A stretch of DNA of 64,000 nucleotides from Loxodes magnus (taxonomy: Eukaryota; Ciliophora; Karyorelictea; Loxodida; Loxodidae): the NCBI GenBank assembly GCA_946699065.1, contig CAMPDV010001285.1, positions 60,976 to 124,975 on the forward strand, read 5' to 3'. Each line of letters starts with the position of its first letter. Position 1 is the stretch's first letter. Positions 11,925 through 24,616 of this stretch are shown here, in pieces. The notes beneath the pieces were generated by a model, which had not been told where the DNA came from, did not search any database, and saw nothing but the letters and a program-made list of their open reading frames with translations. Made by a program: the position numbers and the translations under genes.

Positions 11925-13545
11925 GAAATATTAAAATAACTTACCTAAGTTAAGAATATTAAAATAACTTACCTAAGTTAAGAATATTAAAATAACTTAC
12001 CTAAGTTAAGAATATTAAAATAACTTACCTAAGTTAAGAATATTAAAATGCCTTACATCCTATAAGTTAAGAATATTAAAATAACTTACCTAAGTTAAGA
12101 ATATTAAAATAACTTACCTAAGTTAAGAATATTAAAATAACTTACCTAAGTTAAGAATATTAAAATGCTTACCTAAGTTAAGAATATTAAAATAACTTAC
12201 CTAAGTTAAGAATATTAAAATAACTTACCTAAGTTAAGAATATTAAAATGCTTACCTAAGTTAAGAATATTAAAATGCTTACCTTCTATAAGTTAAGAAT
12301 ATTAAAATGCTTACCTAAGTTAAGAATATTAAAATGCTTACCTAAGTTAAGAATATTAAAATGCCTTACATCCTATAAGTTAAGAATATTAAAATAACTT
12401 ACCTAAGTTAAGAATATTAAAATAACTTACCTAAGTTAAGAATATTAAAATAACTTACCTAAGTTAAGAATATTAAAATAACTTACCTAAGTTAAGAATA
12501 TTAAAATGCTTACCTAAGTTAAGAATATTAAAATGCTTACCTAAGTTAAGAATATTAAAATAACTTACCTAAGTTAAGAATATTAAAATGCTTACCTAAG
12601 TTAAGAATATTAAAATAACTTACCTAAGTTAAGAATATTAAAATGCTTACCTAAGTTAAGAATATTAAAATGCTTACCTAAGTTAAGAATATTAAAATGC
12701 TTACCTAAGTTAAGAATATTAAAATGCTTACCTAAGTTAAGAATATTAAAATAACTTACGATCTATAAGTTAAGAATATTAAAATGCTTACCTAAGTTAA
12801 GAATATTAAAATAACTTACCTAAGTTAAGAATATTAAAATGCTTACCTAAGTTAAGAATATTAAAATAACTTACCTAAGTTAAGAATATTAAAATGCTTA
12901 CCTAAGTTAAGAATATTAAAATGCTTACCTAAGTTAAGAATATTAAAATAACTTACGATCTATAAGTTAAGAATATTAAAATGCTTACCTAAGTTAAGAA
13001 TATTAAAATGCTTACCTAAGTTAAGAATATTAAAATGCTTACCTAAGTTAAGAATATTAAAATAACTTACGATCTATAAGTTAAGAATATTAAAATGCTT
13101 ACCTAAGTTAAGAATATTAAAATAACTTACCTAAGTTAAGAATATTAAAATAACTTACCCACTATAAGTTAAGAATATTAAAATGCTTACAGCCTATAAG
13201 TTAAGAATATTAAAATAACTTACCATCTATAAGTTAAGAATATTAAAATGCTTACAGCCTATAAGTTAAGAATATTAAAATACCTTACCTAAGTTAAGAA
13301 TATTAAAATACCTTACCTAAGTTAAGAATATTAAAATAACTTACCTAAGTTAAGAATATTAAAATAACTTACCTAAGTTAAGAATATTAAAATAACTTAC
13401 CTAAGTTAAGAATATTAAAATAACTTACCTAAGTTAAGAATATTAAAATAACTTACCTAAGTTAAGAATATTAAAATAACTTACCTAAGTTAAGAATATT
13501 AAAATGCTTACCAACTATAAGTTAAGAATATTAAAATGACTTACC
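11925..13545 (-). repeat. Minisatellite of intron-like units, copy A
   Basis: Nearly 60 units of 28-32 bp. On the minus strand each begins GTAAGT, GTAAGC or GTAAGG, has an AT-rich middle around AATATT, and ends CTTAACTTAG or CTTAACTTATAG, which resembles a 5' splice site, branch site and 3' splice site. Most units here are directly adjacent (AG|GTAAG, zero spacer). About a dozen are separated by exactly 3 nt (TTG, GCT, ATG, TGG, ATC, GAT, AAG, AAC in sense). The array begins about 85 bp beyond the last conserved codon of the RING/ubiquitin-like gene and on the same strand. Confidence 0.9.
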
Positions 13546-13629
13546 TAATTTAAAAATAAAAGTTTAGAAATGTAACGTACTTCCTTTAATTAGATTATGT
13601 ACCATCTACATTATTATAAAAAATTAACT

Positions 13630-15408
13630 CCATCTCATTTATAACTATTCCCCATCCATTATATTTAAAGATTGCATTGTCTTATAGTTATCTAACCTAT
13701 TGCCATTCTTATAGATAGCCAATGACCATTCGTATAACTTAGTTTATTCTTCTATCATGTTCTTTAGTTATCCGATAGTAGTGTCTTGCTTAACCACAAG
13801 CTTCACAGATTTATTATTCGGAGATATTATCGATATTTCGATTGCATATTTCATTATCCTTGCTCGTAACTCATTCAACTAACTCGTTAACTATTCTCTT
13901 TCCTCCAATAAAATTTATATCTAGTTCTCCAAATTAGATCTCTCCTATCGCAAACTCTCTATCTACTAACTAAACTCAAGATTTAATGAAATATAATCAT
14001 TATTAGCCTTAGTAACCACATTCAAATCACTCTCCTTCTAACTGTTTTACTCACTCAATTTATTGATTTAAACCCTTAATTGATCATTGTCCTTTCTCTA
14101 AAGATCAAACTCATTCTAAAACTCTCTTATCCTTTACTCTTTCTATAAATATTGCTTTTCATACTACTACTATTAAAATATATTCCTCTAGTCCTTCTCT
14201 TAAACAACCTATAACAACTCACTTATTCGCAATTTATATTAAACACACTCACTCGATAAACTATTTATTTACTCACTCAAACTCTTAGACTATTCCTCTA
14301 ACTTATCTTTATAACCTTATAACTCGAAATCTTTTTACTACAAGATAGCATTCTACTACTAGACCAAACTCTTTATTTATAATTATTGATCCTCTATTAC
14401 TTTCTAGTTACGAGATATTTATTCCCTCTAGTCAGTCAACAACATATCCTTATCTCTTATAACCTAAAGCAACTTTTATATTTATTCTTCACTTTTCTAA
14501 TTGACATTCTCCTACGATTTAACCTACAACTATAACTCCTTTCATAAATGCTATATAGTTCTCTAAAAAGATTATTTTTATTCTCTAACTCGCAACTCCT
14601 ATAGTGGCTGAATCTCCTTTATCATTTTCTCAAAGACCTAAACTTCCATATTCTTTAAACTAAGAATAGCCTTATACTAAGAATATTTTTACTCATCCTT
14701 TATTCACTTCTCTTATAACTATACCTCCAACCTCTCTATCTCCACCTTCTTTTTCTCACATTACTATATAGTAACCTATTACATTAGTCCAATACTCTTT
14801 AGTCTTTCAAAAAGATTATTTTAACCCATTTCCTACCTACACTATTCACCTTAGTCCTATACTCTTAACACCACCTCCTCACATGCTTACTCTAAACTTC
14901 TCTTGATCTTATCATAGATCTACATTATCTTTTTCCAATTTAACTTATAATCCTCAGACAATTACTTTTATCATTGACCTAAAACAGAAGAATATTGTAT
15001 CAACCTCTCCTTTATAACACTCAAAGTCATTTCCATACGAACTTACATAATAGGAACGATCTCCTCTTGTCTAACACATTGATGATCCTCATGAGAATCC
15101 TATTAGCATTTTTCACATATTAAGGCACTATCACTCAGACAATACAAAGCTAGAATCTCATTATGCTACTAACATATACTTAGTAAGTTTTATTTGGACT
15201 CCTCTTAAAGATGTAAATCTAGTATTTCCAATTCTTCAATTGGTCTATCAGTGATAATGTTGTGATTGTTGCATATGAACTTCTTTTAAACTTTGTAGAT
15301 ACCTTTCAAACATCTCTCACAGATGATACATCCACAATCACATCTTCTAGGCTTTTTAAGCTCTTAGTTGAAGCCTTTTTCGCAAACTTCACATTTAGAT
15401 GCTTGCAT
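13630..15408 (-). CDS. TRIM-like RING, B-box, coiled-coil, ubiquitin-like protein
   Basis: 593 codons in one uninterrupted frame. The start is chosen because MQASKCEVCEKGF opens a RING-type finger (CEVC, then CDCGCIICERC, then a CNNH). A B-box-like finger follows at about residues 80-120 (CQQHNE..ALYCLSDSALICEKC..DSHEDHQC). A Gln/Glu/Lys-rich coiled coil fills about 140-510. The end is a ubiquitin-like fold (about 518-590) with TTIGQLKNMIEEQT, LAIYKNGNRLDNY and LNIMDGEQLQM, matching the ubiquitin beta-grasp pattern. RING plus B-box plus coiled coil is the tripartite TRIM layout of E3 ubiquitin ligases; ligase activity is inferred. TGA is read as Trp at least three times (VLGQW, LQEKW, QHLWKE). 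A shorter paralog is at 41334-42566. The tail may continue into the microexon array. Confidence 0.88.
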
Positions 15409-15545
15409 TTTATTTTTTGAATAAACTAAAAATTAAAAGAAACTAAATTTATGGCTTAAGAGATACTTAGATATTAATAGGATTATTTTATTAACTTAAT
15501 ACTTAATAAATAGAAGAATAATTACTATTAAAATTAATATATAAA

Positions 15546-17940
15546 ATGGAAGAATTTTCCCTCTAAAATATTTTAGATAGAATATTTTGTTACATAGCCA
15601 AGGGATACGATAAATTTTAGGAAAATATCGGAAAATTAGTAAGCTTAAATAAAAATTTAGTAGAATAGCTAGATGATACCTATAATAGACTCTAGTAAAT
15701 AACTAATTTAATACGTGTGACAGAATATCAAAGAAAAATAACAAATATTTCTAATCATTACAGAATCTTAACTTAAGTTATAATCATATCCAAGACTTCT
15801 CACTTATCAACTACAAATAACTAGGAAAGCTAATAGTTAGTCATAACTAAGTTTAATAAATTTTCTGAAATGCTGATCTCTTAGAGTTGACAGAAAGATG
15901 ATATTTCCTGAAACTAGTTGAAAACCTAGAAGGACTAAAGAACTACATTTAGTGCTTGATACTTGCTATATTGAAATAGAGTCATAAAAAGAAACGCAAG
16001 ATAGTATATTAATTTTGGCTTATCCACAAAAAATAGACTTGAAATAGAACTTCTTTAATCGTAAATATTATCCGTACTTAGAATAGAAATTAAAATTTTA
16101 AGAATAGATTAAGAGTCACTAACATTGGATAAGTATGAGTAACAAAATAAAAAACAAAAATTTTTAAAGCAACTAGCAAACATAATAAGTGCAAAGGGAT
16201 TTTTTATAGTGCATGGAAAGATTGAAACTTATGATTTTATTAATTTTAATGAATATATGAAAAATTAGAGATTAAATTAGCATGTTGAATATATTGCTGT
16301 TCTCTTAGGTGAGGAAAGTAAAATAACAAGATATTAAAAAGCTAGTATGAAGAAATTCAAGCACCTTTAAAAATGATTATTGTTAGTTATTAAAAATGCT
16401 ATTAATCTTAATGTATAATACCAGGGTTAATTTCTAGAGAAGTGCAAAATTCTTTTTAATTTCCTACTTATTAGCCAAAATCCATTTCAACTATGAAAAT
16501 CTGCTTATCTCCTCGTACTTATTGAGAATAATAAAAATATTATAATCTTTATAGCTCCGTATGTGAAAAAACTTATCATTATTCTAGCTGAGAAACAAAA
16601 AATGAACGAAACTTAATAATAGCAAGAAATAAACACTCCAAAATAAGAAGAAGTGCTCAATGGAGTAAAAGTAATCCATTCGACATTTCTGAAATGATTC
16701 AAAAAATTAAAGATATTCAGATTAGTCTAAATCTTAATCTCAGGGAGTAATTTAAAATACTAATAGCCAATAAAGTAAAAGCAGCTTTATTAATCAAGGA
16801 ATCTAAATTGAATAATTTTTTCATATCTACTTAAGATGAAAAATAGCAATCAAGAGGCAGAATTTTAAACAGATTATTTTTAAAAAACTTAAAATATATC
16901 TACTGCTTCTTTTATCTTCAAGTGACTGATAGAAAGAAAAGCCTTTTAAGCACCTGAAAATATTTTTAATGTGTTTTGTTATGTAGATCTTAACTGAATG
17001 CCATTTAAACATATTATAGCTCTGAGGTTTTTAAAATTTGTTTACAAAATACGATAAGAAAGTATTAATCATCCTTTATCAACAATAGGATCTCTTTTTA
17101 AGAATAACTGATAAGAAGGCTATTAATATAGAGACTAAGTAGCAAGACTATCTGAATATTATGAAATAGATATTAATAACTAGGAATATAATAGTAGCAT
17201 TAATACTTTTACGAAATATGTTAAAAGTAAGATTTAACATTAATTTTTTAAAGTAACCACTTAAAGACTAAAAAAAATGCCCACTGCAAAGTTATTTATA
17301 GAATAATTCTGCTAATAATAATAATTCCCGTAAATTACCTATCAGAAATTAAATAAAAAATATCGAAGAGAAATAATTAGTATATACAAACTTAGAACAT
17401 AAAGCAATAACTTTCGAAAAGACATCCAAGACAATCATTATTCTATCGAGAATCTCTACTGCATATATGGAGAATTTGATAAGCTTGAACATATTCTGGA
17501 TTGCGAATGCTATATAGACATGCGGGAATAAATAATAGCAAAGATTGGATAATGTGATATTAGAAGACTAATAACATATGACCAAAACTATATCAATTAA
17601 TTCCAAAAAACAAATTAGAATACATTGATCTACAAATAAAAATTTTTCATAGGATGTTAATTAAAAGGAGATTAGAATTATTTGGACTGGAAAAAGATGA
17701 TTGGTTAGAAAATTCTGCAACTAAGGGAGAAGAAGTTAAAGATCAAGAAAAAGATGAAGAGAATGAGGAAGATAAAGAGGATGAAGAAGAACATGAAGAG
17801 TAAAAGGAAGAATAGAAGGAATAAACTGACGAAGAAGATGATCAAGCTGAAGAAGAAGATGAAGATGAAAGCATGAAGAAAAGAAAAACTTTTACATAAT
17901 ATTATAACATCTTGAATTGAAGGAAGCATTTACAACAATG
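15546..17940 (+). pseudogene. LINE-derived gene, 3' portion with zinc-finger C-terminus
   Basis: Starts MEEFSLQNILDRIF 138 bp from the divergent RING gene start. It is mostly protein-like along its length, but the best frame changes near 16620-16860 and near 17600. Near the end it reads YRREIISIYKLRTQSNNF, then LYCIYGEFDKLEHILDC, then MREQII. This is the RLRTG...C..CG..E..EHIL..C...R pattern that ends many non-LTR retrotransposon polyproteins. A highly acidic tail follows (Glu/Asp/Lys, about 17690-17890). No reverse-transcriptase catalytic block was found, so it is either a 5'-truncated LINE or a host gene derived from one. The N-terminal two thirds are unrecognised. Confidence 0.5.
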
Positions 17941-18218
17941 AAAAGATGTCACAAGACTATTTTAGTTAAATTTAAATTTAAATAATTAAAATTGTAAATG
18001 TTTTGTTTAATGGACTATTTAAAATCAATTTTATGTTTGTCTAAATTTAAGGAAAAAAGTAGAATTTTTAAATTATTTTATTAATAATAGAGTACTTATA
18101 AGTGTCTTAATAAATAAATAATTTAATTATTTAATTGTATTGAAATTAAATAAGGAAAATTATTAAGATAAGTTACTTTAATTTCGAAATACTTAAAGTC
18201 AGTTATAAAAGTTAAAAA

Positions 18219-19030
18219 ATGGAGAAAAAAGAAACACAATTTACTAAAAGTATTTTTTTACGAAAACTTCTAAGAACAAGAAACCATTCCCTTGGAAGAA
18301 TATCCCTTCTTCTATTTAAATACGAAATTCTGCCGAACTTATGCTTCTAAAAATTGATTTAAAAAATAAACTACGACTAATCTTAAGATAATTCTTTAAT
18401 AATTTTAGACTAAACTTTGACGGGTCATTCGGGATTCATTTATTCCGTAGCTATAACAAGTGATATGAATTGAATTGTTTCCGGAAGCCACGATAACACG
18501 ATACGAATGTGGGGTTTCCAGACTGGAAATTGTACGAGAACTTTAACGGGTCATTCGAATTCAGTTAAATCTATAGCTTTAAAAAGTGACATGAAATGAA
18601 TTGTCTCCGGAAGTTACGATAACACGATAAAGATACGGGATTTCCAGACTGGAAGTTGTACGAGAACTTTGAGGGGTCATTCGAATTCAGTTTTCTCTTT
18701 AGCTTTAACAAATGACATGAAATGAATTGTCTCCGGAAGTGGCGATAATACGATAAAGATCTGGTCTTTCTCAACTGGTCAGCTGATTCGGACTTTGGAG
18801 GGTTATACAGATGGTGTATCAAGTATTAAAATTAGTACTGATTCGAGTGCTATATTTTCTGGATCTTATGATGGAACGATTAAGATATGAAATTTTAATA
18901 AGGTGAGTGTATATAGACACTTAAAGGGCATGTAAGAGAAATATATTCTATAGCATTGAGTAAGGACAATAGATGGCTGGTATCTGGAGGAATGGATTCT
19001 ACTGTGAGAAGGTGGAAGATTGTGAGTTGA
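18219..19030 (+). CDS. WD40-repeat protein, five blades
   Basis: ATG at 18219 ([13 protein letters not shown]). Five WD40 repeats follow a 70-residue leader: [70 protein letters not shown], and [22 protein letters not shown]. They carry strands such as NTIKIW and GTIKIW. The Trp before IVSG is TGA in three blades and the Trp of GTIKIWNF is TGA, while other blades use TGG, so TGA is Trp here. The frame ends VRRWKIVS then TGA, probably a true stop. One base is out of register at about 18900 (see findings: a 14-nt GT...AG segment lies exactly there). Five blades is short for a closed seven-bladed propeller. Confidence 0.85.
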
Positions 19031-22000
19031 TTGAACATTGAACATTTAGTATTTAGAATTTAAAATTTTACGATTAAAGTTAATTATTAAAGTTGCTTCA
19101 ATTTTTTCAAGAAATTATTCTATGTAAGTTTATAAGGTTCAATGGTTTATTAAGTTTTTATTAAAGTTAAATGTAATTATGTTTTAAGTTATTTAGTTAT
19201 AAAAAAAAGGTGTATGCTCTTAAGTAAATTAAGTTAAAGGAAATTAAATAGATTATATAAATTGGGGTTTGAAACTTTTTCAAAGTGAGTTATCATTAAG
19301 GGAATGGGTATTATATGTTTTATTTTATTTATTTAAAAAAAGCGGCTAATTAAAAGTATTTATTTTTTAATTAGCTTTTAAAATTTTTTTAATATATTTT
19401 ATTTTTTAAGTAAAGATTTATTAAAGAATTTATTCCAAGCAGAATTTAAAAGTTATTTTTTATTTTTTATCTAAGTTAGGAAATTAAAAACAATTTTGAG
19501 ACGGACTGGTAAATTTATTTGTTAATTTAATTTAAATTATTTTTGCGTTTATTAATTTCATGCTTTAGTATTTACATTTTAAGCTAAGTGTAGTTATAGT
19601 TTTTAATTTTAAGTATCGTTTTTTTTGCTAAAAGGGGATTTTTTCAAGCATTTTTTGATAAATTCATCTTATTTCTATGTAAAAAAATTTTTTACGACAG
19701 TAAAAATTATTATTTATTATTTTCTTCCTGATGTTTATGTTATTTTGAAGCTCTGAAATTGCAAAAATAAAAAAATTGCTTAAATTCAGCGATTAGTACT
19801 AGAGGACATTTTCGGGACAGGGTATAGTTAGGGAAATCAGGATTTAAAAGTTAAAATGGAATAAAAATTCAAAAATAATGCAAAATAAGAAAAATATGAT
19901 TTTGGTTTTTATAAGAATATTTTGATTTTGTTAGAAAAATATTAATTCGATTTCAATAAAAAAATTTTAATTAGTTTTAATAAAAAAATTTTGATTTCGG
20001 TCTTGATATAAACTTTATTGATTTGGTTTTAAATAAAAGGAAAACAAGAGATAAGAGTTTATAAAACATTAAATGTGAAAAATCAAGAAAGAGTTTTAAA
20101 GAGGAAAATAAAAAAAGGATTGGAAATCGTAGAGTTTTAAAGGTGGCTTTAAATTTGAAAAACGTTTTTTTGCGAAGAGATTTAAAAGAAAGGCAATTTT
20201 AGGAACCGACTAAACTTTTTTTAATGAATCTTAACTGAAAAGAGTGAATTGAATGAAAAAATCTTAAAAGCTCAATAAGCAAAATTACTTAAAAAATGTT
20301 AAACTAACTTATATCTGAAAAATAAAAAAAATTATAAGGAACGAAAAAAACTATAAAAACTAAATAATAAGAATAACTTCTTAAACAAAGAATCTTTTCA
20401 AGGTTAAAAAGACTTTCAGTCTAAATGCTCAAAAGAAAAAAGTTGCAAATGCTATTTTGGAGTCAAATACTTTTCAAAAAAAAAAAATAATGAAAATTTG
20501 TATAAAATTAAGAATGATAAGATTTCTAAGTAAGGTAAGGTAAAGAAGTGAAATATAAAATAGATTTGAAAGCAAGTTTTAAGGAAGTAAAGCAATTATA
20601 AGTAAGAATGATAAGATTTCTGAGTAAGGTAATAATTTAAATGAAAATTTTTATTAAAAAAGAATCTTAAAAAAATAAATTTATATCATCTATTTTATGA
20701 TACAGAAAATTAAAAATAAAAAAAATAATTTTGAAAAATAAAAAATTTATCTTTCGAAGTTAAAAATTATCTTTTACGAATTACATTTTTTTCAAAAGAG
20801 AGAAAAAATCATCTACAGTTTGAAAAAAATCAAAAAAACTCTATAAAAAAAATGAATAGAGTGAAAGAATAGATTATTGCATAGGAAATAAGACACAAAA
20901 TGATTTAATATAATAAAATATTAAAAAAATTAAAATCCTTTTACATGAAATAACGAAAATCATTTGAAAATATTTCACACTAATGAAAAAAATTATCTTC
21001 ATAAATGTCCAGATCTGATGTAAAATAATTCATTTTTTTAAACATAAAATCTTAAAAATAAGATAAAAATCAAAAAATAAAATAAAAATTTAATTAAGAA
21101 AAATAAAATAACTCTGTTTAGATTATTATGAAAACTAAAACAAAATAACAAAGATATTAATTGTTCTCTTAGTTTGTTCAAAAGTATTAGAAATGAAAAA
21201 AATCTTACAGAAGATAAAATTTAAAAAGCAAAGCATGAATAAAGCAAAAAAAAGTGTTTTGAAAAATAACTATACAATATTGCCGTTTATAATTTAGAGA
21301 AAAATGCTTGAAGAGAAAAATTAGTCTAAAAAGATAAAAAATTTAAAGAAATGCAAAATTAAAAATGAAACGAAAGTCTTTTGAGAAGAGATTACAATAT
21401 TATATGTTTTTAGTATACTAAAGATAAAAGAAAAGAAAAATAAATTTTAAGAAGTAAGAGTGAAAGAGTTTACATGAATAATAAAGTCAAGAAGAAAAGT
21501 AACCAGCAAAAATTCCGATAGTAAAAATTAGAAAGTAAAACTGATATTGCAGGAAATATGGTCACTAATAAAATAAAAATTTGAAAATTTTAATTTACGA
21601 AAATCCATAAGTAATCTAAACCTCACTTAGAAGGTTTATTATAACGAAAAAAGATGTACATAGGAAATTAACTCTTAAGGACATCGCATTTGCTCAATAA
21701 AGAAGAAACTTGAATATACTTGGAATCGAACTCGATTGAAGCAAGATACATTTAACAAGATTTTCTAAGGAAACTCTAAAACTTTTTAATTAGTGGCAAA
21801 TCAAAAAAAGATGATACTATGTTAATAAATTATGTTATGTTATGTTATGTATGTTGTAAAGATATAAACAAAAATAAAATGAGATTAAGATTGTTATATT
21901 CATTAATTAGTAGATAATTTAATTAGATGAGGGATAAGGCATTGTAGGTAGAATATTTTAATAAAATAGTTAGCTAAGTAAAGAGAAAAAATAAATTAAT

Positions 22001-24616
22001 AAATTTTTTAAAGTTAAACTAAATTTAATTATCAAAATGAAGAATAAAATAATTTGTTGACATAATAATTTCAAGTTATATAAAGCATAAAATAGAAGCA
22101 AATAAAAATTTCTAATAATTTATCTATATAGTTAAACATTTACAATATATAATCCTAATTTTATTTAATTTATTTAATTTTTAAGTTTACAGTAAGCGTT
22201 TTAAAAATTTAAAGTTATCTTTAAATAATATTAAATTGGTTATTTCTTATAATGTATTAAACATTTGTTAAGTAAAGATAGAAAACGATAAATAAATCAA
22301 ACCAGTATAATTAAGAAATCTTATTGTGTCAATTCATTTAATGAACATTTTAACGATTGTTTTTTAAATCTAGTTTGATAAGTAAAAATTTTATTTGTAA
22401 GATTTGATACAATTATCAAATTACATCTATTTGCTTGTCTTTTTTGAATAATTAAGGAAAATAAAATTTAAACCCAAAGTGTTTTATTGCTAATATAAAA
22501 AATCGAAGTTATTCTTTATGTATTTCAGGTTTGTAAATGATCTAAATAAATAAAACATTATTAACTAATAAAAGAAATATAGTAGTTTAGTTTTTGAAAG
22601 TTAGTACTTGTAATACTTTCTATACTTTAATAGATTGTGATTTTTACAGCGATAATCTTAATTTTGATTGCAATTATTGTTTCTTTCTAATTATTTAGTC
22701 TACAACATTTTTAAATGCTTACCCACATAATTTATTGTATATTCAAAAAATGGAATAGCTTTTGAAGTAAGTACTTCTTAATTAGTAACTAGTAAATAAG
22801 AAAAGTATATAGTAGGAAATGAAATTGAGAGAGGCTCTAATTCTGGTGAAATTTGAATTAATAAGTAGTAATATTTGTAATGGTAATTGAATAAATGAAC
22901 TAATCTAAAATATGTTAGTAAACTAGTATTAAAGTATAAAGATGATTTTATGTTTAAATAGTGAATTAAAATTAAATTTGATTAGCATTTAATTAATAAA
23001 GCATTTAACTATGCTTACTGATAATTTTTGTTGGTAATATATTTAAAATAATTCTATGATAAGGGTTAAACTAATTGATCATAGAGGAATTAATTAAGTG
23101 TAGGATACATTGCTGTATTTATAAATATAGATTTAATTATTTAAAGTTCTAATAAATACTATGTTACTCTATATTTAAAATTGCCTTTATTAGTTTAAAA
23201 CTAATTGCTTACAGTTTAATTTTAATTAAATTAATACTTTTGACAATCAAGTCTTACTATTATCTTGTGTGAATACCTTGAAGCTTGATTTTTTATTTGA
23301 AAATAAGGATTATTTATTGATTGTGAATCTAATATTTTTGGGTTGCAAAGGTATAAAGGAAGTGATAAGAAATGTGGTGATAAAGATTTGTATTATAGAT
23401 ATTGAAATATATTTGATATTGAGAATTAGTTAATTAGAGTAAAATAAAATGTAAGATAGTCTATATTTTGATTACTATTATTTAAAATATAAAATATTAC
23501 TAATTAAACTTGCCTCCTTTAATATTTCTAAGTTATTAATATTTCATATTTTCACTATAAAGTTATATTTATAAATAATTGTAAATAATTATAAATCTAA
23601 GTAAACAAAATAATAACAAGTAGAACTTTATTGTAGCCATAGCTAGGTATGCTTAGATAGATTTAAAACTACTTCATTTGGATCAATTATTTTAAACCTA
23701 AAAATTATAATTAAGCTATTATTTAGTAACTTTAATAATATTCAACAGACTCTAATTTTCCATATTTTTAATAAATCTTAAATATAAATCATTTATTATG
23801 ATAACATTATAACTGTATAATATTTAGATTAAAAATATAAGCAAAATTAAAAATGCTAATTTAATAATAAAATTATAATAAATGTAATGAAATACGTAAA
23901 TAGTAAATAATAAGCTTAGTTTTATATTTACAATTCATGAACCTATAAATAAATCAAGATAAAAAAGATAATTCAAATCATATCATGTAAACTACTTATA
24001 TTTTATTATAATATTAAAATACTATTATTACCAAAATTATTTATACTATCAATTTCTAAAATTAGTAACTTATATCAAAAATAGCTAACAAAAATCTTAT
24101 ATTTCATTTCTAATTGTAGCTTAAGGATCAATTTAGAGTTAAAAGATTATACAATAGTTAAACTAAAGTTATGACAAGTATTTTATAAGAATATCAAGAA
24201 AAGTAAGTAAACAAATAATAAGAGAAATTAAATATTTTCATAATAATATAAAGATTGCTATGCTTTATTATTATTTATTTCTTTATTTACTATATAAATT
24301 TGTTGTAAGCATTTACTATATAAAAACTATTTTTAATATAATACATAAAATTTGGCTCTTTTATTTTAATAACTACTACTATTATCTTTAATACTAGCAT
24401 AACTAAAATTTATATCTATTAAAAATCAAATCTTTACTACACTTAGTTTCTTATTAGATTTTTTATCTTATTTTAGCCTTTTATCTAAATATCAGATTAA
24501 TTCTAAACTTTTATTTATTTTGCTTATTTATTCAGTTAAATTTTTTATATTTTATTTTGACTTTTTTAAAAATAAGCAGGGATTTTGTATTAATTGAGAA
24601 AAAAAACTAGAAGTTA
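19031..24616. other. 5.6 kb AT-rich region, no gene seen
   Basis: 19700-21600 is purine-rich (long A and AAAG runs), and the remainder is mixed A/T. A short TATGT tandem lies at 21829-21850. I found no domain motif, paralog match or structured RNA. With all stops reassigned, open frames here carry no weight. Confidence 0.55.

Larger units (their letters stand above)
1..13850. repeat. Long direct repeat, copy A
   Basis: From about 1908 onward this segment is repeated, same orientation and same order, at 29343-41560 (copy B). Its first 2.8 kb is repeated again at 60904-63962 (copy C). Stretches 2880-5540, 6130-6680 and 7200-8500 are nearly base-for-base identical to B. Blocks 5545-6115, 6720-7200 and everything after about 8510 are clearly diverged. 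The left end is cut by the window start. Repeat content: membrane-protein gene, spacer, WD40 remnant, small frame, 480-bp repeats, minisatellite, 3' end of a RING/ubiquitin-like gene. It looks like a segmental duplication of host genes rather than a transposon, since no transposase is visible. Confidence 0.9.

Noticed and set aside
11925-13545. CRISPR array
   Set aside because: Spacers are 0 or 3 nt, the context is eukaryotic and no cas-like genes exist.
17705-17929. Phe/Leu-rich minus-strand frame
   Set aside because: Antisense of the acidic Glu/Asp tail of the LINE-like gene (GAA/GAG read backwards as TTC/CTC).
18571-18822. 83-codon minus-strand frame
   Set aside because: Antisense shadow of the WD40 repeats; its own internal repetition mirrors the blades.
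21690-21760. tRNA-like TCGAACTCGATTG near 21729
   Set aside because: No cloverleaf can be drawn around it and there is no A box.
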